Assembly (NCBI RefSeq): GCF_000621745.1 | Contig: NZ_JHXK01000022.1 | Location: 1-64,000 of the forward strand | Direction of reading: 5' to 3' | Source of the DNA: Clostridium beijerinckii HUN142 | GTDB lineage: Bacteria; Bacillota; Clostridia; Clostridiales; Clostridiaceae | Length of the DNA stretch: 64,000 bases | Shown: positions 1 to 7,391 of the stretch, one piece after another | Numbering within the stretch: position 1 is the first letter of the stretch | Layout: each line of letters opens with the position of its first letter | Notes under the pieces: model-generated | Databases searched by the model: none | What the model was told of the DNA's origin: nothing | The model's input: the letters and a program-made list of their open reading frames with translations, nothing else | Made by a program: the position numbers and the translations under genes

Positions 1-304
1 AGCGATTTCTCCTTACAAAAATTAACTAAGCCTAGTTTGCGTAAAAATAGCTATGTTATGCATAAGTATATTTCTTAGTTGGGTTATCTATATAGTTCTT
101 CAAAATTTAAATGTTTATTTTTATGAAATTCTATGTTATTATTTGGGTATCCATAGTGTTTATCATCCGTGTATGTTTTTCTTTAGCGATTAAATCATAA
201 CACAGAGCAGTTCACTGTGGATTTTTTGCTAGTTAAATTTGATTTTGCAACAAGTCTAAAAATATAAATTTATAATGAGAAATTTATCTTAAGGAGTAAC
301 TTTT
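1..304. other. Intergenic region at the left edge
   Basis: No gene is seen here. On the minus strand, bases 14-9 read AAGGAG, followed by eight bases to the window edge. This is the spacing expected if a leftward gene starts immediately outside the window. Near 203-233 a short CACAG/CTGTG stem followed by a run of T could be a weak terminator for the plus strand. The stretch is otherwise AT-rich and probably holds the promoters of the leftward gene and of the RNase H-like gene. Confidence 0.45.
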
Positions 305-1102
305 ATGAAAATGATGCTTTTTACACTAGAAATAATAGATGAACAAAATAATAACTATAAAATTAAAGTCAGTAATGGCACAGACAGCTCCTTTGTAGAA
401 TTTAATCCTTTGAAGAAAGAACTGAATTTTATAGATAATAACAATTTAAGTGATTTTTTTAAAGGTCAGGAATATCAGTTTAGAAAAATGTTACATAATA
501 AACGTATAGATACTTACTATGTAGGGTTTAAAGTAAAAGTAGTCATAAGAGAAGATAAGGATGTAGCTGCTTTTAATGATAGAAGTAAAATTTTGGTTTT
601 AGATAAACGGAATAATAGTTATGATAGTTATGCAATAGAAGAAAATAGTGCAGAAGAAAGAATTTATAAGATTTATACAGATGCCAGTTATTTTGAAAAG
701 AAAAATCATGGTGGATTTGCATTTATAATAGAAGACTTAACAGGAAATTATAATTTATATACAGAAAAAGTGAAAGACATAGGAAGCAGCCAAGCTGAAC
801 TTGAAGCAGCTATAAAAGCTCTTGAATTATTAAAAGACGTTGAAAAAATAAGAATAATAACTGATAGCCAATATGTTAGAAAAGGACTTACGGAATGGTT
901 ACCTATCTGGAAATTGAATGATTTTAAAACTATTAATGGAGAACCAGCTAAGAATATAGATAAATGGCTTAGTTTTGAGAAGGCTTGCAGTGAAAAATAT
1001 ATTGAATTTCAATGGGTAAAGGCACATTCTAATCATTTTGAAAATTCTCTCTGTGATATGTATGCTAAAGATATAGCTACTAAAAATTCGAACAATTGTT
1101 AA
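305..1102 (+). CDS. RNase HI-family protein with an extra N-terminal domain
   Basis: This 265-residue protein has a C-terminal ribonuclease H fold (about residues 118-258), which would cut the RNA strand of RNA-DNA hybrids in the cytoplasm. The four catalytic acidic residues of the type 1 family are visible: D126 (YTDAS), E165 (QAELEA), D187 (ITDSQY) and D251 (LCDMYAKD), plus H241 in KAHSNH. The first ~115 residues are not recognised. They do not show the usual N-terminal hybrid-binding motif of eukaryotic or Bacillus-like RNase HI, so this is a two-domain variant. The start follows AAGGAG with good spacing; a second ATG three codons later is also possible. It stands alone, followed by a dispersed repeat. 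The RNase H assignment is firm; the cellular role is inferred. Confidence 0.85.
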   Translation: MKMMLFTLEIIDEQNNNYKIKVSNGTDSSFVEFNPLKKELNFIDNNNLSDFFKGQEYQFRKMLHNKRIDTYYVGFKVKVVIREDKDVAAFNDRSKILVLDKRNNSYDSYAIEENSAEERIYKIYTDASYFEKKNHGGFAFIIEDLTGNYNLYTEKVKDIGSSQAELEAAIKALELLKDVEKIRIITDSQYVRKGLTEWLPIWKLNDFKTINGEPAKNIDKWLSFEKACSEKYIEFQWVKAHSNHFENSLCDMYAKDIATKNSNNC

Positions 1103-1119
1103 TAATTATAAAGAACTAA

Positions 1120-1284
1120 AAACGCTTTGGAGTTGGGGATTTCTTATGCATATTCTTTTTTAAGCGTATGTGAGAAAATATGGCGAGGAAATATATTTTC
1201 ATTTTTATTCTCTTTTAAAACGTGTTCTTCTGAATCAGCCTTTTCCATAATTTATAATCCCAAGGGGCACAATGCCCACAGATT
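1120..1284 (-). repeat. Dispersed repeat family B, copy 1 (reverse)
   Basis: The reverse complement aligns with 20411-20590. Shared blocks are ATCTGTGG near one end, then GGCTGATTCAGAAG (GGCTAATTCAGAAG in the other copy), then TTTTAAAAGAGAATAAAAA and GAAAATATATTT. Two shorter copies lie at 7310-7370 and 36540-36600. It fills most of the gap between the RNase H-like gene and the SEC-C gene. No open reading frame or known transposon end was seen. Confidence 0.6.
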
Positions 1285-1318
1285 TCATTCCAATATAATT
1301 TCCTAAAGAATAAAAAAT

Positions 1319-1348
1319 TTGCAGACAAACATAATCTTAGTATATAAT
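1319..1348 (+). promoter_or_regulatory. Probable sigma-A promoter for the SEC-C gene
   Basis: TTGCAG at 1319-1324 and TATAAT at 1343-1348 are separated by 18 bases. The coding start is 54 bases downstream of the -10 box. This is a pattern match only. Confidence 0.5.
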
Positions 1349-1402
1349 TGTGCATGTTAGAATTTTATATAGTGATTATATTATTTAAGAGGAGATTTAG
1401 TC

Positions 1403-3217
1403 GTGCAAGGTAGATGTTATTATTGTAATAAAGAATTAACTGAAAGAACAATTAAAAGACATACGAAGAGTTGTTCAGAAATGAAAAAAATTATTGAAGA
1501 AAAAATGAAATATACCAAAGGGGTAAGAGATCAATTTATAATATCCATGAAAGATAAATATAATCCCGGTTTATATTGTATTTATGTTTCAATAGATGCA
1601 AATTTGCAACTGCAGCATTTAGATAAATTTATAAGGGATATATGGGTGGAGTGTTGTGGACATTTAAGTGCATTTTATATTGATAAAGAAGTATATCATG
1701 ATAATAGTGATGAGCAATACGAGATGAATTTTCATTTAAAAGATGTATTAAATATTAATAAAAAGTTCGAATATGAATATGATTTTGGTTCGACTACTTA
1801 TTTGACTTTAGAAGTTGTAGATGTGATAAAAGTTCCAAGTGAATTTAGTCAAGTAGAAATTATTGCTAGAAATAATCCAGAAGAAGATAAGTCTAATAAT
1901 AACTCTCCTAGAGATGGTGTTTGTGGATATGTAGGAACTAAAGATGCAGAAGCTGAATATTTGCCTGGTAATAACAAGAAATACAAGCTTAATAATAAAA
2001 AACCAATACATAACAATGATGCTTTTGCGGCTTTTGACTATTCTGAACAATCAATAGAGAATGGCTTATTAAAAAATTATAATAAATTTACAAATAGTTT
2101 TATACATACGTTTTTTAAGGAAACATATTCATTTGATTTAGAAGAATTGATTACGCCATATCCTAAAAAAGAAATTTGTAGTTTAGCAGAGAATATCGGT
2201 TTGAAATTATCATCTAATTTGAATAAAAATGAGGTAATTGAAAGATATATTAGCGAATACGAGAATTCTATTAGAAATAAAATAAATGTATTTAATGATG
2301 ATATGTATAAAATCTTATTAAAATACATTAAAAATAGTGGAATAATTTCTGTTTCTGATAATGAAGCAGAGAATTATGCAGATAAACATGCTTTCTTTAT
2401 GAATGAAGGGATGATTTTTCCATGCTTAAAAGATAGAAAGCCAATTTTATTGATGCCTGAAATAATGCAAAACATTGTTAAACAAAGTGATACGTTGGAG
2501 TTTAGAAAGTTAATGAAGAAAAATAGCGAAATCACGAATATCTTTAGAGGTATGATTAAGCTATATGGTGTTCTTTATTTTGAGGATGTTAAAATTCTAA
2601 TGAAAAGATATGAGAATATAGAGGATTCGATGTTGTTATCTATATTAGAAGAAGGATCTTTTTATTATAATAATGAATATTATGGTGTAATTGACGATGA
2701 TGGAAAAATTATATTTGTAAATGTAGAAATAGAAGATTATGAAGAAGTATTAAATGATATAGATAATGATTTGGATTATTCTATGAATAGCAAAGAGAAT
2801 CTAATATCTATGTCTAATGAAGATTATTTGGAAAAAAGCAATATTGGCAGGAAATTTTCAAAAGAATTTTCGGAAATGTTTTTAGTTGATAAAGATGATA
2901 CTGCTGGAACCATGAATATGTTGGCCTTGGACATACAATACAGAAGTTCTGAAGAAATATTTGAAGACATAATAAATGGAATAGATGTAAAAATTGACAA
3001 GGAAGATGAAGCCAGAGTATTTAATATTGTTAATAAATTTATTAAGAATATACCATTATGGAAATATAGAGGCGCAACTATAAATGAAAAAGAAGGAAAT
3101 AACAAAACAATTGAAAGCAAAAAAGAGATTGGAAGAAATGATCCATGCCCATGTCAAAGTGGAAAGAAATATAAGAAGTGTTGTGGAAAGAATGGAAATG
3201 TAATTCAACTATTTTAG
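1403..3217 (+). CDS. SEC-C motif protein with N-terminal zinc finger and pRiA4b ORF-3-like domain
   Basis: This is a 604-residue, probably cytoplasmic protein of unknown role. Residues 5-24 form a Cys-Cys-His-Cys zinc finger (CYYC, then HTKSC). Residues about 50-140 resemble the plasmid pRiA4b ORF-3 family (YEYDFGSTTYLTLEV). The C-terminus at about 580-596 is a SEC-C zinc motif (NDPCPCQSGKKYKKCCG), of the kind found at the end of SecA and in many uncharacterised proteins. The start is GTG, nine bases after GAGGAG; no upstream ATG fits. A strong terminator follows. Proteins of this build are common in clostridia, but no biochemical function is established. The domain calls are confident; a nucleic-acid or chaperone role would be a guess. 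Confidence 0.75.
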   Translation: MQGRCYYCNKELTERTIKRHTKSCSEMKKIIEEKMKYTKGVRDQFIISMKDKYNPGLYCIYVSIDANLQLQHLDKFIRDIWVECCGHLSAFYIDKEVYHDNSDEQYEMNFHLKDVLNINKKFEYEYDFGSTTYLTLEVVDVIKVPSEFSQVEIIARNNPEEDKSNNNSPRDGVCGYVGTKDAEAEYLPGNNKKYKLNNKKPIHNNDAFAAFDYSEQSIENGLLKNYNKFTNSFIHTFFKETYSFDLEELITPYPKKEICSLAENIGLKLSSNLNKNEVIERYISEYENSIRNKINVFNDDMYKILLKYIKNSGIISVSDNEAENYADKHAFFMNEGMIFPCLKDRKPILLMPEIMQNIVKQSDTLEFRKLMKKNSEITNIFRGMIKLYGVLYFEDVKILMKRYENIEDSMLLSILEEGSFYYNNEYYGVIDDDGKIIFVNVEIEDYEEVLNDIDNDLDYSMNSKENLISMSNEDYLEKSNIGRKFSKEFSEMFLVDKDDTAGTMNMLALDIQYRSSEEIFEDIINGIDVKIDKEDEARVFNIVNKFIKNIPLWKYRGATINEKEGNNKTIESKKEIGRNDPCPCQSGKKYKKCCGKNGNVIQLF

Positions 3218-3311
3218 CAAATTTTAGGTATACCAATAAATGATGGATGCAATTTTGTATACTTTTGCTTTTAGATAAATATATTAATACTATTTTAAAT
3301 AGAGTATTAGT

Positions 3312-3350
3312 AATAAGGGTTTATTAAAGATAGACCCTTATTTTTTATTT
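3312..3350 (+). terminator. Rho-independent terminator after the SEC-C gene
   Basis: A 12-bp stem (AATAAGGGTTTA with TAGACCCTTATT, one G-T pair) and a 7-base loop are followed by a run of T. Confidence 0.85.
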
Positions 3351-3501
3351 TACGGAGAGTAAATAGTAAATTAAAAAAATCTAAAAATTCAACATTAAAG
3401 TGTTATTTGACTATGATATAATATTGTTGTGGATATATAAGGTATTAATAATGAGTTTTTGTAAAATGAATAAAATCATGGAAAGAGAGGTGTTGTATAT
3501 T

Positions 3502-3786
3502 ATGGATGATATTAAAAAGGGATTAAATAAATTCTATATTGGAGAAACGGAAGAAAATGCTTTAGCAGAAGTAATATTGAGTGATATTAGTGAGGATGTA
3601 ATAAAAATTGAGCATACTTTTGTGGGGGAAAAGTTGAAGGGCAAAGGGGCAGGCAAACTTTTAATAAGGAAAGTTGTAGATTTTGCGATAGAAGAAAATA
3701 AGAAGGTAATACCAGTATGCGTTTTTGCAAAAAAGGAATTTGATAAAAATAAAGAGTATGAGAGTGTATTATATAGAAATGTTTAA
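3502..3786 (+). CDS. Small GNAT-like acetyltransferase (YjdJ/COG2388 type)
   Basis: This 94-residue protein belongs to the short single-domain acetyltransferase family related to GCN5 enzymes. It carries the acetyl-CoA binding loop, seen as VGEKLKGKGAGKLLIRKVVDFA, and the following VIPVCVFAKK strand that is typical of the group. The substrate is unknown. The reading frame extends upstream to 3400, but the ATG at 3502 is the start because GAGAGGTG precedes it at correct spacing and the shorter protein matches the family length. It sits alone, followed by a stretch of decayed coding-like sequence. Confidence 0.8.
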   Translation: MDDIKKGLNKFYIGETEENALAEVILSDISEDVIKIEHTFVGEKLKGKGAGKLLIRKVVDFAIEENKKVIPVCVFAKKEFDKNKEYESVLYRNV

Positions 3787-4045
3787 TTGGAGCTAAAGAT
3801 GTAGTATATGCAGAATGTTCTTAAGAAAAAAATAAAATGATAAAGGATATTCTTTTGGATCGAGTCCAATTCTTTATAGCGGAAAGAGATAAAAAGTATA
3901 TGTACATTATGCATAAAAAATGTAGAAATAAAGGTTATGAAAGTTAGAAAGAATAGAAGGAAAAAAGGATATAGATGTTGAAATATATATAATAAGGTAA
4001 TAAACCTAATAAAAATTTATTAAAATATTAGTGAGGAGAGAATTT
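3787..4045 (+). other. Possible decayed coding remnant upstream of rubrerythrin
   Basis: Short plus-strand reading pieces (for example 3837-3947, 36 codons, starting MIKDILLDRVQFF) are separated by stops. They have coding-like composition but no good ribosome binding site. They could be the remains of a lost gene or chance. Nothing in them was recognised. The rubrerythrin promoter must lie in the 3' part. Confidence 0.25.
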
Positions 4046-4588
4046 ATGAAAAAATTTGTTTGTACAGTGTGTGGTTATATTCATGAAGGAGAAGTAGCGC
4101 CAGAAAAATGTCCAGTGTGTGGTGTAGGATCAGACAAGTTCATAGAACAAAGTGGAGATTTAGCTTTTGCTGATGAACATATAATCGGAGTTGCTAAAGG
4201 CGTTGATAAAGAAGTAATCGATGGATTACAAGCAAACTTTATTGGAGAATGTACAGAAGTTGGAATGTACTTAGCTATGTCAAGACAAGCTGATAGAGAA
4301 GGATATCCAGAAGTTGCAGAAGCTTATAAGAGAATAGCATTCGAAGAAGCAGAACATGCTTCTAAATTCGCTGAATTACTTGGTGAAGTAGTAGTAGCAG
4401 ATACAAAAGCTAACCTACAAGCTAGAGTTGATGCAGAACATGGTGCATGTCAAGGTAAAAAAGATTTAGCAACACTTGCTAAGAAATTAAACTTAGATGC
4501 AATACATGATACAGTTCATGAAATGTGCAAAGATGAAGCTAGACATGGAAAAGCGTTTAAAGGATTATTAGATAGATATTTTGGATAA
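4046..4588 (+). CDS. rbr: Reverse rubrerythrin
   Basis: This 180-residue non-heme iron protein has the domain order of reverse rubrerythrins: a rubredoxin-like Fe(Cys)4 domain first (C6, C9, C22, C25), then a ferritin-like four-helix di-iron domain carrying the usual Glu/His ligands ([29 protein letters not shown]). In clostridia such proteins reduce hydrogen peroxide and oxygen with electrons from NADH via a reductase and rubredoxin, as part of oxidative-stress defence. The ATG at 4046 is chosen because GAGGAG precedes it; the GTG at 4031 lies upstream of that site. Base composition and codon use look like a highly expressed gene. A second, destroyed copy of its 3' end lies at 6771-6827. Confidence 0.95.
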   Translation: MKKFVCTVCGYIHEGEVAPEKCPVCGVGSDKFIEQSGDLAFADEHIIGVAKGVDKEVIDGLQANFIGECTEVGMYLAMSRQADREGYPEVAEAYKRIAFEEAEHASKFAELLGEVVVADTKANLQARVDAEHGACQGKKDLATLAKKLNLDAIHDTVHEMCKDEARHGKAFKGLLDRYFG

Positions 4589-4616
4589 GCCGACCATATA
4601 TACTTTGGTGGATAAC

Positions 4617-4663
4617 AAAGCTCCTACAAACCTTTGCAAATAAAGGGTTGTGGGAGCTTTTTA
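4617..4663 (+). terminator. Terminator after rubrerythrin
   Basis: AAAGCTCCTACAAACC pairs with GGGTTGTGGGAGCTTT (one mismatch, one G-T pair), followed by TTTTT. Confidence 0.85.
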
Positions 4664-4870
4664 TGTACCAACTCTATGTACGCAGCACACGGATTGAGGA
4701 ACGAAGGTATATGCAATATAGGTTAATATTTTTGTAGGTTTTGATAAATCTCAATGGAAACTTGTTGGAAACTTTCTTAAAATAAGGGGAAAAAGGTTAC
4801 TAAAGGGAAAATTCCTATGGAAAGGACTTAAAAACCAGCAATAGCAATGGGTACAGCGATATATATACAA
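4664..4870. other. Non-coding stretch at the left edge of the probable island
   Basis: No gene is seen. The sequence changes here from typical AT-rich clostridial spacer to mixed composition, for example GTACGCAGCACACGG near 4679. It is the most likely left boundary of the segment that carries the WYL regulator and FMN protein. No terminal inverted repeat or transposase was found. Confidence 0.35.
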
Positions 4871-4871
4871 T

Positions 4872-4901
4872 ATAAGGACACCACTTCAGGTGTCCTTATT
4901 T
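4872..4901. terminator. Bidirectional terminator hairpin
   Basis: ATAAGGACACC and GGTGTCCTTAT form a perfect 11-bp stem with the loop ACTTCA. It lies about 95 bases beyond the stop of the minus-strand WYL regulator and could end transcription from both sides. Confidence 0.7.
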
Positions 4902-4995
4902 GCTAAAGCGGTTATGCATAATATTATGCATGGAGGTTTAAATTGTTTACTTCGAACCTCCATACGCAATATTTATGCACAGTTCTTGAACCTTA

Positions 4996-5928
4996 TCATT
5001 CAGTATAAAGCATTGCCATCTTTGCCGATGTTTCAGCAATATACTGCCGTATATGTAAGGGACTGATACATTCACATTTGTCACCCAAAGACAATATGGA
5101 CTTGTAACCATTTAGATTGTCCATAATCATAAATTTTCCAGTATAATAGCCATCTTTAAAGGCTTCGATTATGCCATCTCCCCACAAGCTTACAATTTCT
5201 CTTTTAGAGGTTTCAGGAAAACGAACAGTCACTTCAACTAACTGCACTGTTTTCATTATGTCTTTATCAAAGGAGGAAAAGTCGATATATCGCGGCTCAA
5301 ACTTCTTGCCTGTGATTGTTAAGTTTTCCATGCGGTAGAACCGAAAGGTACGCAATTCATTTCTCAACAGGCAAAAACCCTGCAAATACCAACTACTCTC
5401 CTTGTACAACAGTCGATAGGGTTCTACCTCTCTTGTAGTCAAATTGCCGTCCATGTTTGCATAATCTAATCGAATAAGCTGTCTGGTTTCGATTGCTTCC
5501 TTCAACATGACGTAATAGCGATATTGATGGGTATCCTGTTTCCGTGAGGACAAATCAATCGTTATCTGTTTCGTCTGCGCTTCTATCTCCGAAAGCTGTT
5601 CTTTTGGAATTAACCCTTTTATTTTTGTCAACGTATTTTTCATTGACGAACAGAAAAAGGCTGAATTTGCACCTCCCAGTGCAATAATCAAAGCTGATAA
5701 ATCAGAGGCTGTAAATAACCGCTTATCTAGCCTATAATTTTCCATAATACTTATACCACCAGTTGGTCCCGGCGTAGTGAAAACAGGAATACCTGCTTCA
5801 CAGAGTGAGTCAACATCTCGATGAATCGTTCTAGTAGACACCTCAAAAATATCAGCCAGTTTAGATGCGGTCATTGTTTTATGCTCTAACAGCAGCATTG
5901 TTATTGAGAGCAAACGGTTTGTCTTCAT
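4996..5928 (-). CDS. YafY-type HTH/WYL-domain transcriptional regulator
   Basis: This is a 310-residue DNA-binding regulator. Residues about 1-60 are a winged helix-turn-helix (TASKLADIFEVSTRTIHRDVDSL). A middle linker follows. Residues about 140-230 are the WYL ligand-sensing domain, with RLDYANMDG and the characteristic SSWYLQGFCLLRNELRTFRFYRM; a WCX-like tail ends the protein. Such proteins usually repress a neighbouring gene until a ligand binds. The reading frame opens at 5943, but the start at 5928 is preferred: GGAG lies nine bases upstream of it, and the -10 box is too close to 5943 to leave a ribosome binding site. It is divergent from the FMN protein at 6040 and shares a palindromic control region with it. 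G+C is visibly higher than in the neighbours, which suggests transfer. Confidence 0.9.
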   Translation of the reverse strand: MKTNRLLSITMLLLEHKTMTASKLADIFEVSTRTIHRDVDSLCEAGIPVFTTPGPTGGISIMENYRLDKRLFTASDLSALIIALGGANSAFFCSSMKNTLTKIKGLIPKEQLSEIEAQTKQITIDLSSRKQDTHQYRYYVMLKEAIETRQLIRLDYANMDGNLTTREVEPYRLLYKESSWYLQGFCLLRNELRTFRFYRMENLTITGKKFEPRYIDFSSFDKDIMKTVQLVEVTVRFPETSKREIVSLWGDGIIEAFKDGYYTGKFMIMDNLNGYKSILSLGDKCECISPLHIRQYIAETSAKMAMLYTE

Positions 5929-5960
5929 TTTCTTCATCTCCATTAAAATAGTTTGTGATT

Positions 5961-6000
5961 ATTATAAATTGTTGACATATAGATGTCAACGTTTTATGTT
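5961..6000. promoter_or_regulatory. Divergent promoters sharing one palindrome
   Basis: The palindrome at 5971-5990 has arms GTTGACAT and ATGTCAAC around ATAG. Each arm contains a perfect TTGACA -35 box. Plus strand: TTGACA 5972-5977, 17 bases, TATGTT 5995-6000. Minus strand: TTGACA 5989-5984, 17 bases, TATAAT 5966-5961. A protein bound to the palindrome would cover both -35 boxes at once, so it is the expected operator of the adjacent WYL regulator. Confidence 0.8.
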
Positions 6001-6018
6001 ATACTACAAATATAACAT
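5996..6018. promoter_or_regulatory. Second palindrome, candidate operator
   Basis: ATGTTATA and TATAACAT are perfect inverted arms around CTACAAA. The site overlaps the plus-strand -10 box and the expected transcription start of the FMN protein gene, a position suited to repression. Confidence 0.55.
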
Positions 6019-6039
6019 AATGAAAAGGAGATTTAGAAA

Positions 6040-6447
6040 ATGAATGAGGCATTAGATTTTATTAAATGCAATCCCATAGGGGAATTTGCAACTATTGGGC
6101 GTGATGGGAAACCAAAGGTTAGGCCATTTGGCTTTTACCTCGAAAAAGATGGAAACTTATGGTTTGTTACATCAGCTGATAAAGAAGTTTATCAAGAATT
6201 ACTTGCTAATCAATATATCGAGTTTTGCACAAGAAGCCCACAAATGGCGTGGCTGCGTCTTAGAGGTGCAGTTGTTTTTACAGATGACATGGATATTAAA
6301 ACCGAGATATTTAACATCGCTAAAACTTCTAAACAGCAATATGGCACTCCAGACAATCCTAACTTTAAGCCATTTTGCCTAAAACAAGCATCAGCAACCC
6401 TCTACAAGTTTGGAGCAAAGCCACAGGAATTTACTTTTAATATGTAA
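6040..6447 (+). CDS. Pyridoxamine 5'-phosphate oxidase-like FMN-binding protein
   Basis: This 135-residue protein has the split-barrel FMN-binding fold: FATIGRDGKPKVRPFGFYLEKDGNLWFVTS followed by WLRLRGAVVF. Members of this small, stand-alone family bind FMN or F420-like flavins and are usually uncharacterised reductases; true PdxH is longer and has extra substrate residues. AAAGGAG lies ten bases before the ATG. It is transcribed away from the WYL regulator and is its probable target. The codon choice and composition match the regulator rather than the chromosome around it. The substrate is unknown. Confidence 0.85.
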   Translation: MNEALDFIKCNPIGEFATIGRDGKPKVRPFGFYLEKDGNLWFVTSADKEVYQELLANQYIEFCTRSPQMAWLRLRGAVVFTDDMDIKTEIFNIAKTSKQQYGTPDNPNFKPFCLKQASATLYKFGAKPQEFTFNM

Positions 6448-6770
6448 CCTAAAACTAGTATTAACAACGTGCGGTAGATTATAAGCATTTAACAGTGCGT
6501 ACAACATTTGATTTAGATAGATAGAAAATTAAATTACTTACACATAACTTGGTCGTTCACATTTTACCTCTGAACGGCCAAGCTTTGTATTCGCATATGT
6601 TTAATACGATAACACTCTGTGACTTGATATATTCGACAGTATAAAATGTACCGCCCTGTGCTTTGTATAGGTACAAGAGCCACATGAGGAAATAGAGTAA
6701 TATAGATGTGTAAAACACAGTGTATTACTAAAATGCAGCCGTAAACCATTTTAAATAGCCATAGGTTCGT
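6448..6770. other. Non-coding right part of the probable island
   Basis: No convincing gene is seen. A hairpin at 6548-6582 (CTTGGTCGTTCA with TGAACGGCCAAG) probably ends the FMN protein transcript. The rest, to the junction at about 6770, is of mixed composition with no recognised coding sequence. A minus-strand frame at 6564-6785 has no ribosome binding site and runs into the rubrerythrin scrap. Confidence 0.4.
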
Positions 6771-6827
6771 GATGAAGCTAGACATGGTAAAGCATTTAAA
6801 GGATTATTAGATAGATATTTTGCATAG
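6771..6827 (+). pseudogene. 3' fragment of a second reverse rubrerythrin
   Basis: These bases encode [18 protein letters not shown] and a stop. The first 17 residues are identical to the C-terminus of the intact rubrerythrin at 4046-4588, whose last residue is Gly rather than Ala. Only the last 18 codons remain, with a few silent differences, so this is a diverged paralogue rather than a fresh duplication. The most economical reading is that a tandem rubrerythrin pair once stood here. The body of the second gene was then lost when the WYL regulator/FMN segment entered, or by recombination. It keeps its own terminator. Confidence 0.9.
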
Positions 6828-6861
6828 AGAAAATATCTAAAGCTGCTAACCAAACACTCAT

Positions 6862-6900
6862 AAAGGTAGATTAGGTAGAAATACTTAATCTACCTTTTTT
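6862..6900 (+). terminator. Terminator of the lost rubrerythrin paralogue
   Basis: A perfect 12-bp stem (AAAGGTAGATTA with TAATCTACCTTT) and a 12-base loop are followed by T residues. Confidence 0.85.
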
Positions 6901-6942
6901 ATTTTTTCGTCAAAACCGTGCATGTATAGAAAGAATGCATTA

Positions 6943-7051
6943 ATATATATGTTGCAATTAACAATGCACATATCACAATTAACAATTACGGCTAAAATTC
7001 TTGCAATATTTTTGGAATTATGATGAAGAATTATTTTTGCAGCATATATAT
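6943..7051 (+). repeat. MITE-like repeat family A, copy 1
   Basis: About 109 bp with near-perfect terminal inverted repeats: ATATATATGTTGCAA at the left and TTGCAGCATATATAT at the right (one mismatch in 15). The core contains CAATTACGGCTAAAATTCTTG, then ATTATGATGAAGAATTATT. Three more copies occur at 12193, 15912 and 25551 (reverse). There is no coding capacity. The form suggests a non-autonomous mobile element. Confidence 0.8.
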
Positions 7052-7309
7052 GTTAAATTAATTTTAAGCTAAGAATATTATAGAATGTAGTTCAGAGTAT
7101 TTAAAAGCTTGTAGATTATTAAATATATTAAAATATTTAAAATCAGTCAATTAAAAGCTTATATTAAAAAAATATGATATAATTACTTTATATCTTTAGT
7201 TGTTATTATTTTACAGTTAAATACAATTTTTGTTACGATAAAAACGTGCTTAAAGGTATGTAGTAGGAATTTATTAAGAATAAAAACCAATCATAATAGT
7301 TTGTTTATG

Positions 7310-7370
7310 AAACAAATGTTTTAAAGCGTAAAAAATCTTCAGCTTCAAAATCGCCTGCGATTTTGTTCCA
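7310..7370 (+). repeat. Dispersed repeat family B, copy 2 (short)
   Basis: It shares GCGTAAAAAATCT and TCGCCTGCGATTTTGTTC with 20540-20581. It includes a perfect hairpin (AAAATCGC, CT, GCGATTTT at 7347-7364). It lies directly upstream of the ribosome binding site of the GGDEF-EAL gene, so it is probably in that gene's 5' leader. Confidence 0.6.
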
Positions 7371-7391
7371 TTTTATACTGGAGGTGGTATT

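Noticed and set aside
6564..6785. Minus-strand 73-codon frame
   Set aside because: It reads antisense through the rubrerythrin 3' scrap and has no ribosome binding site.
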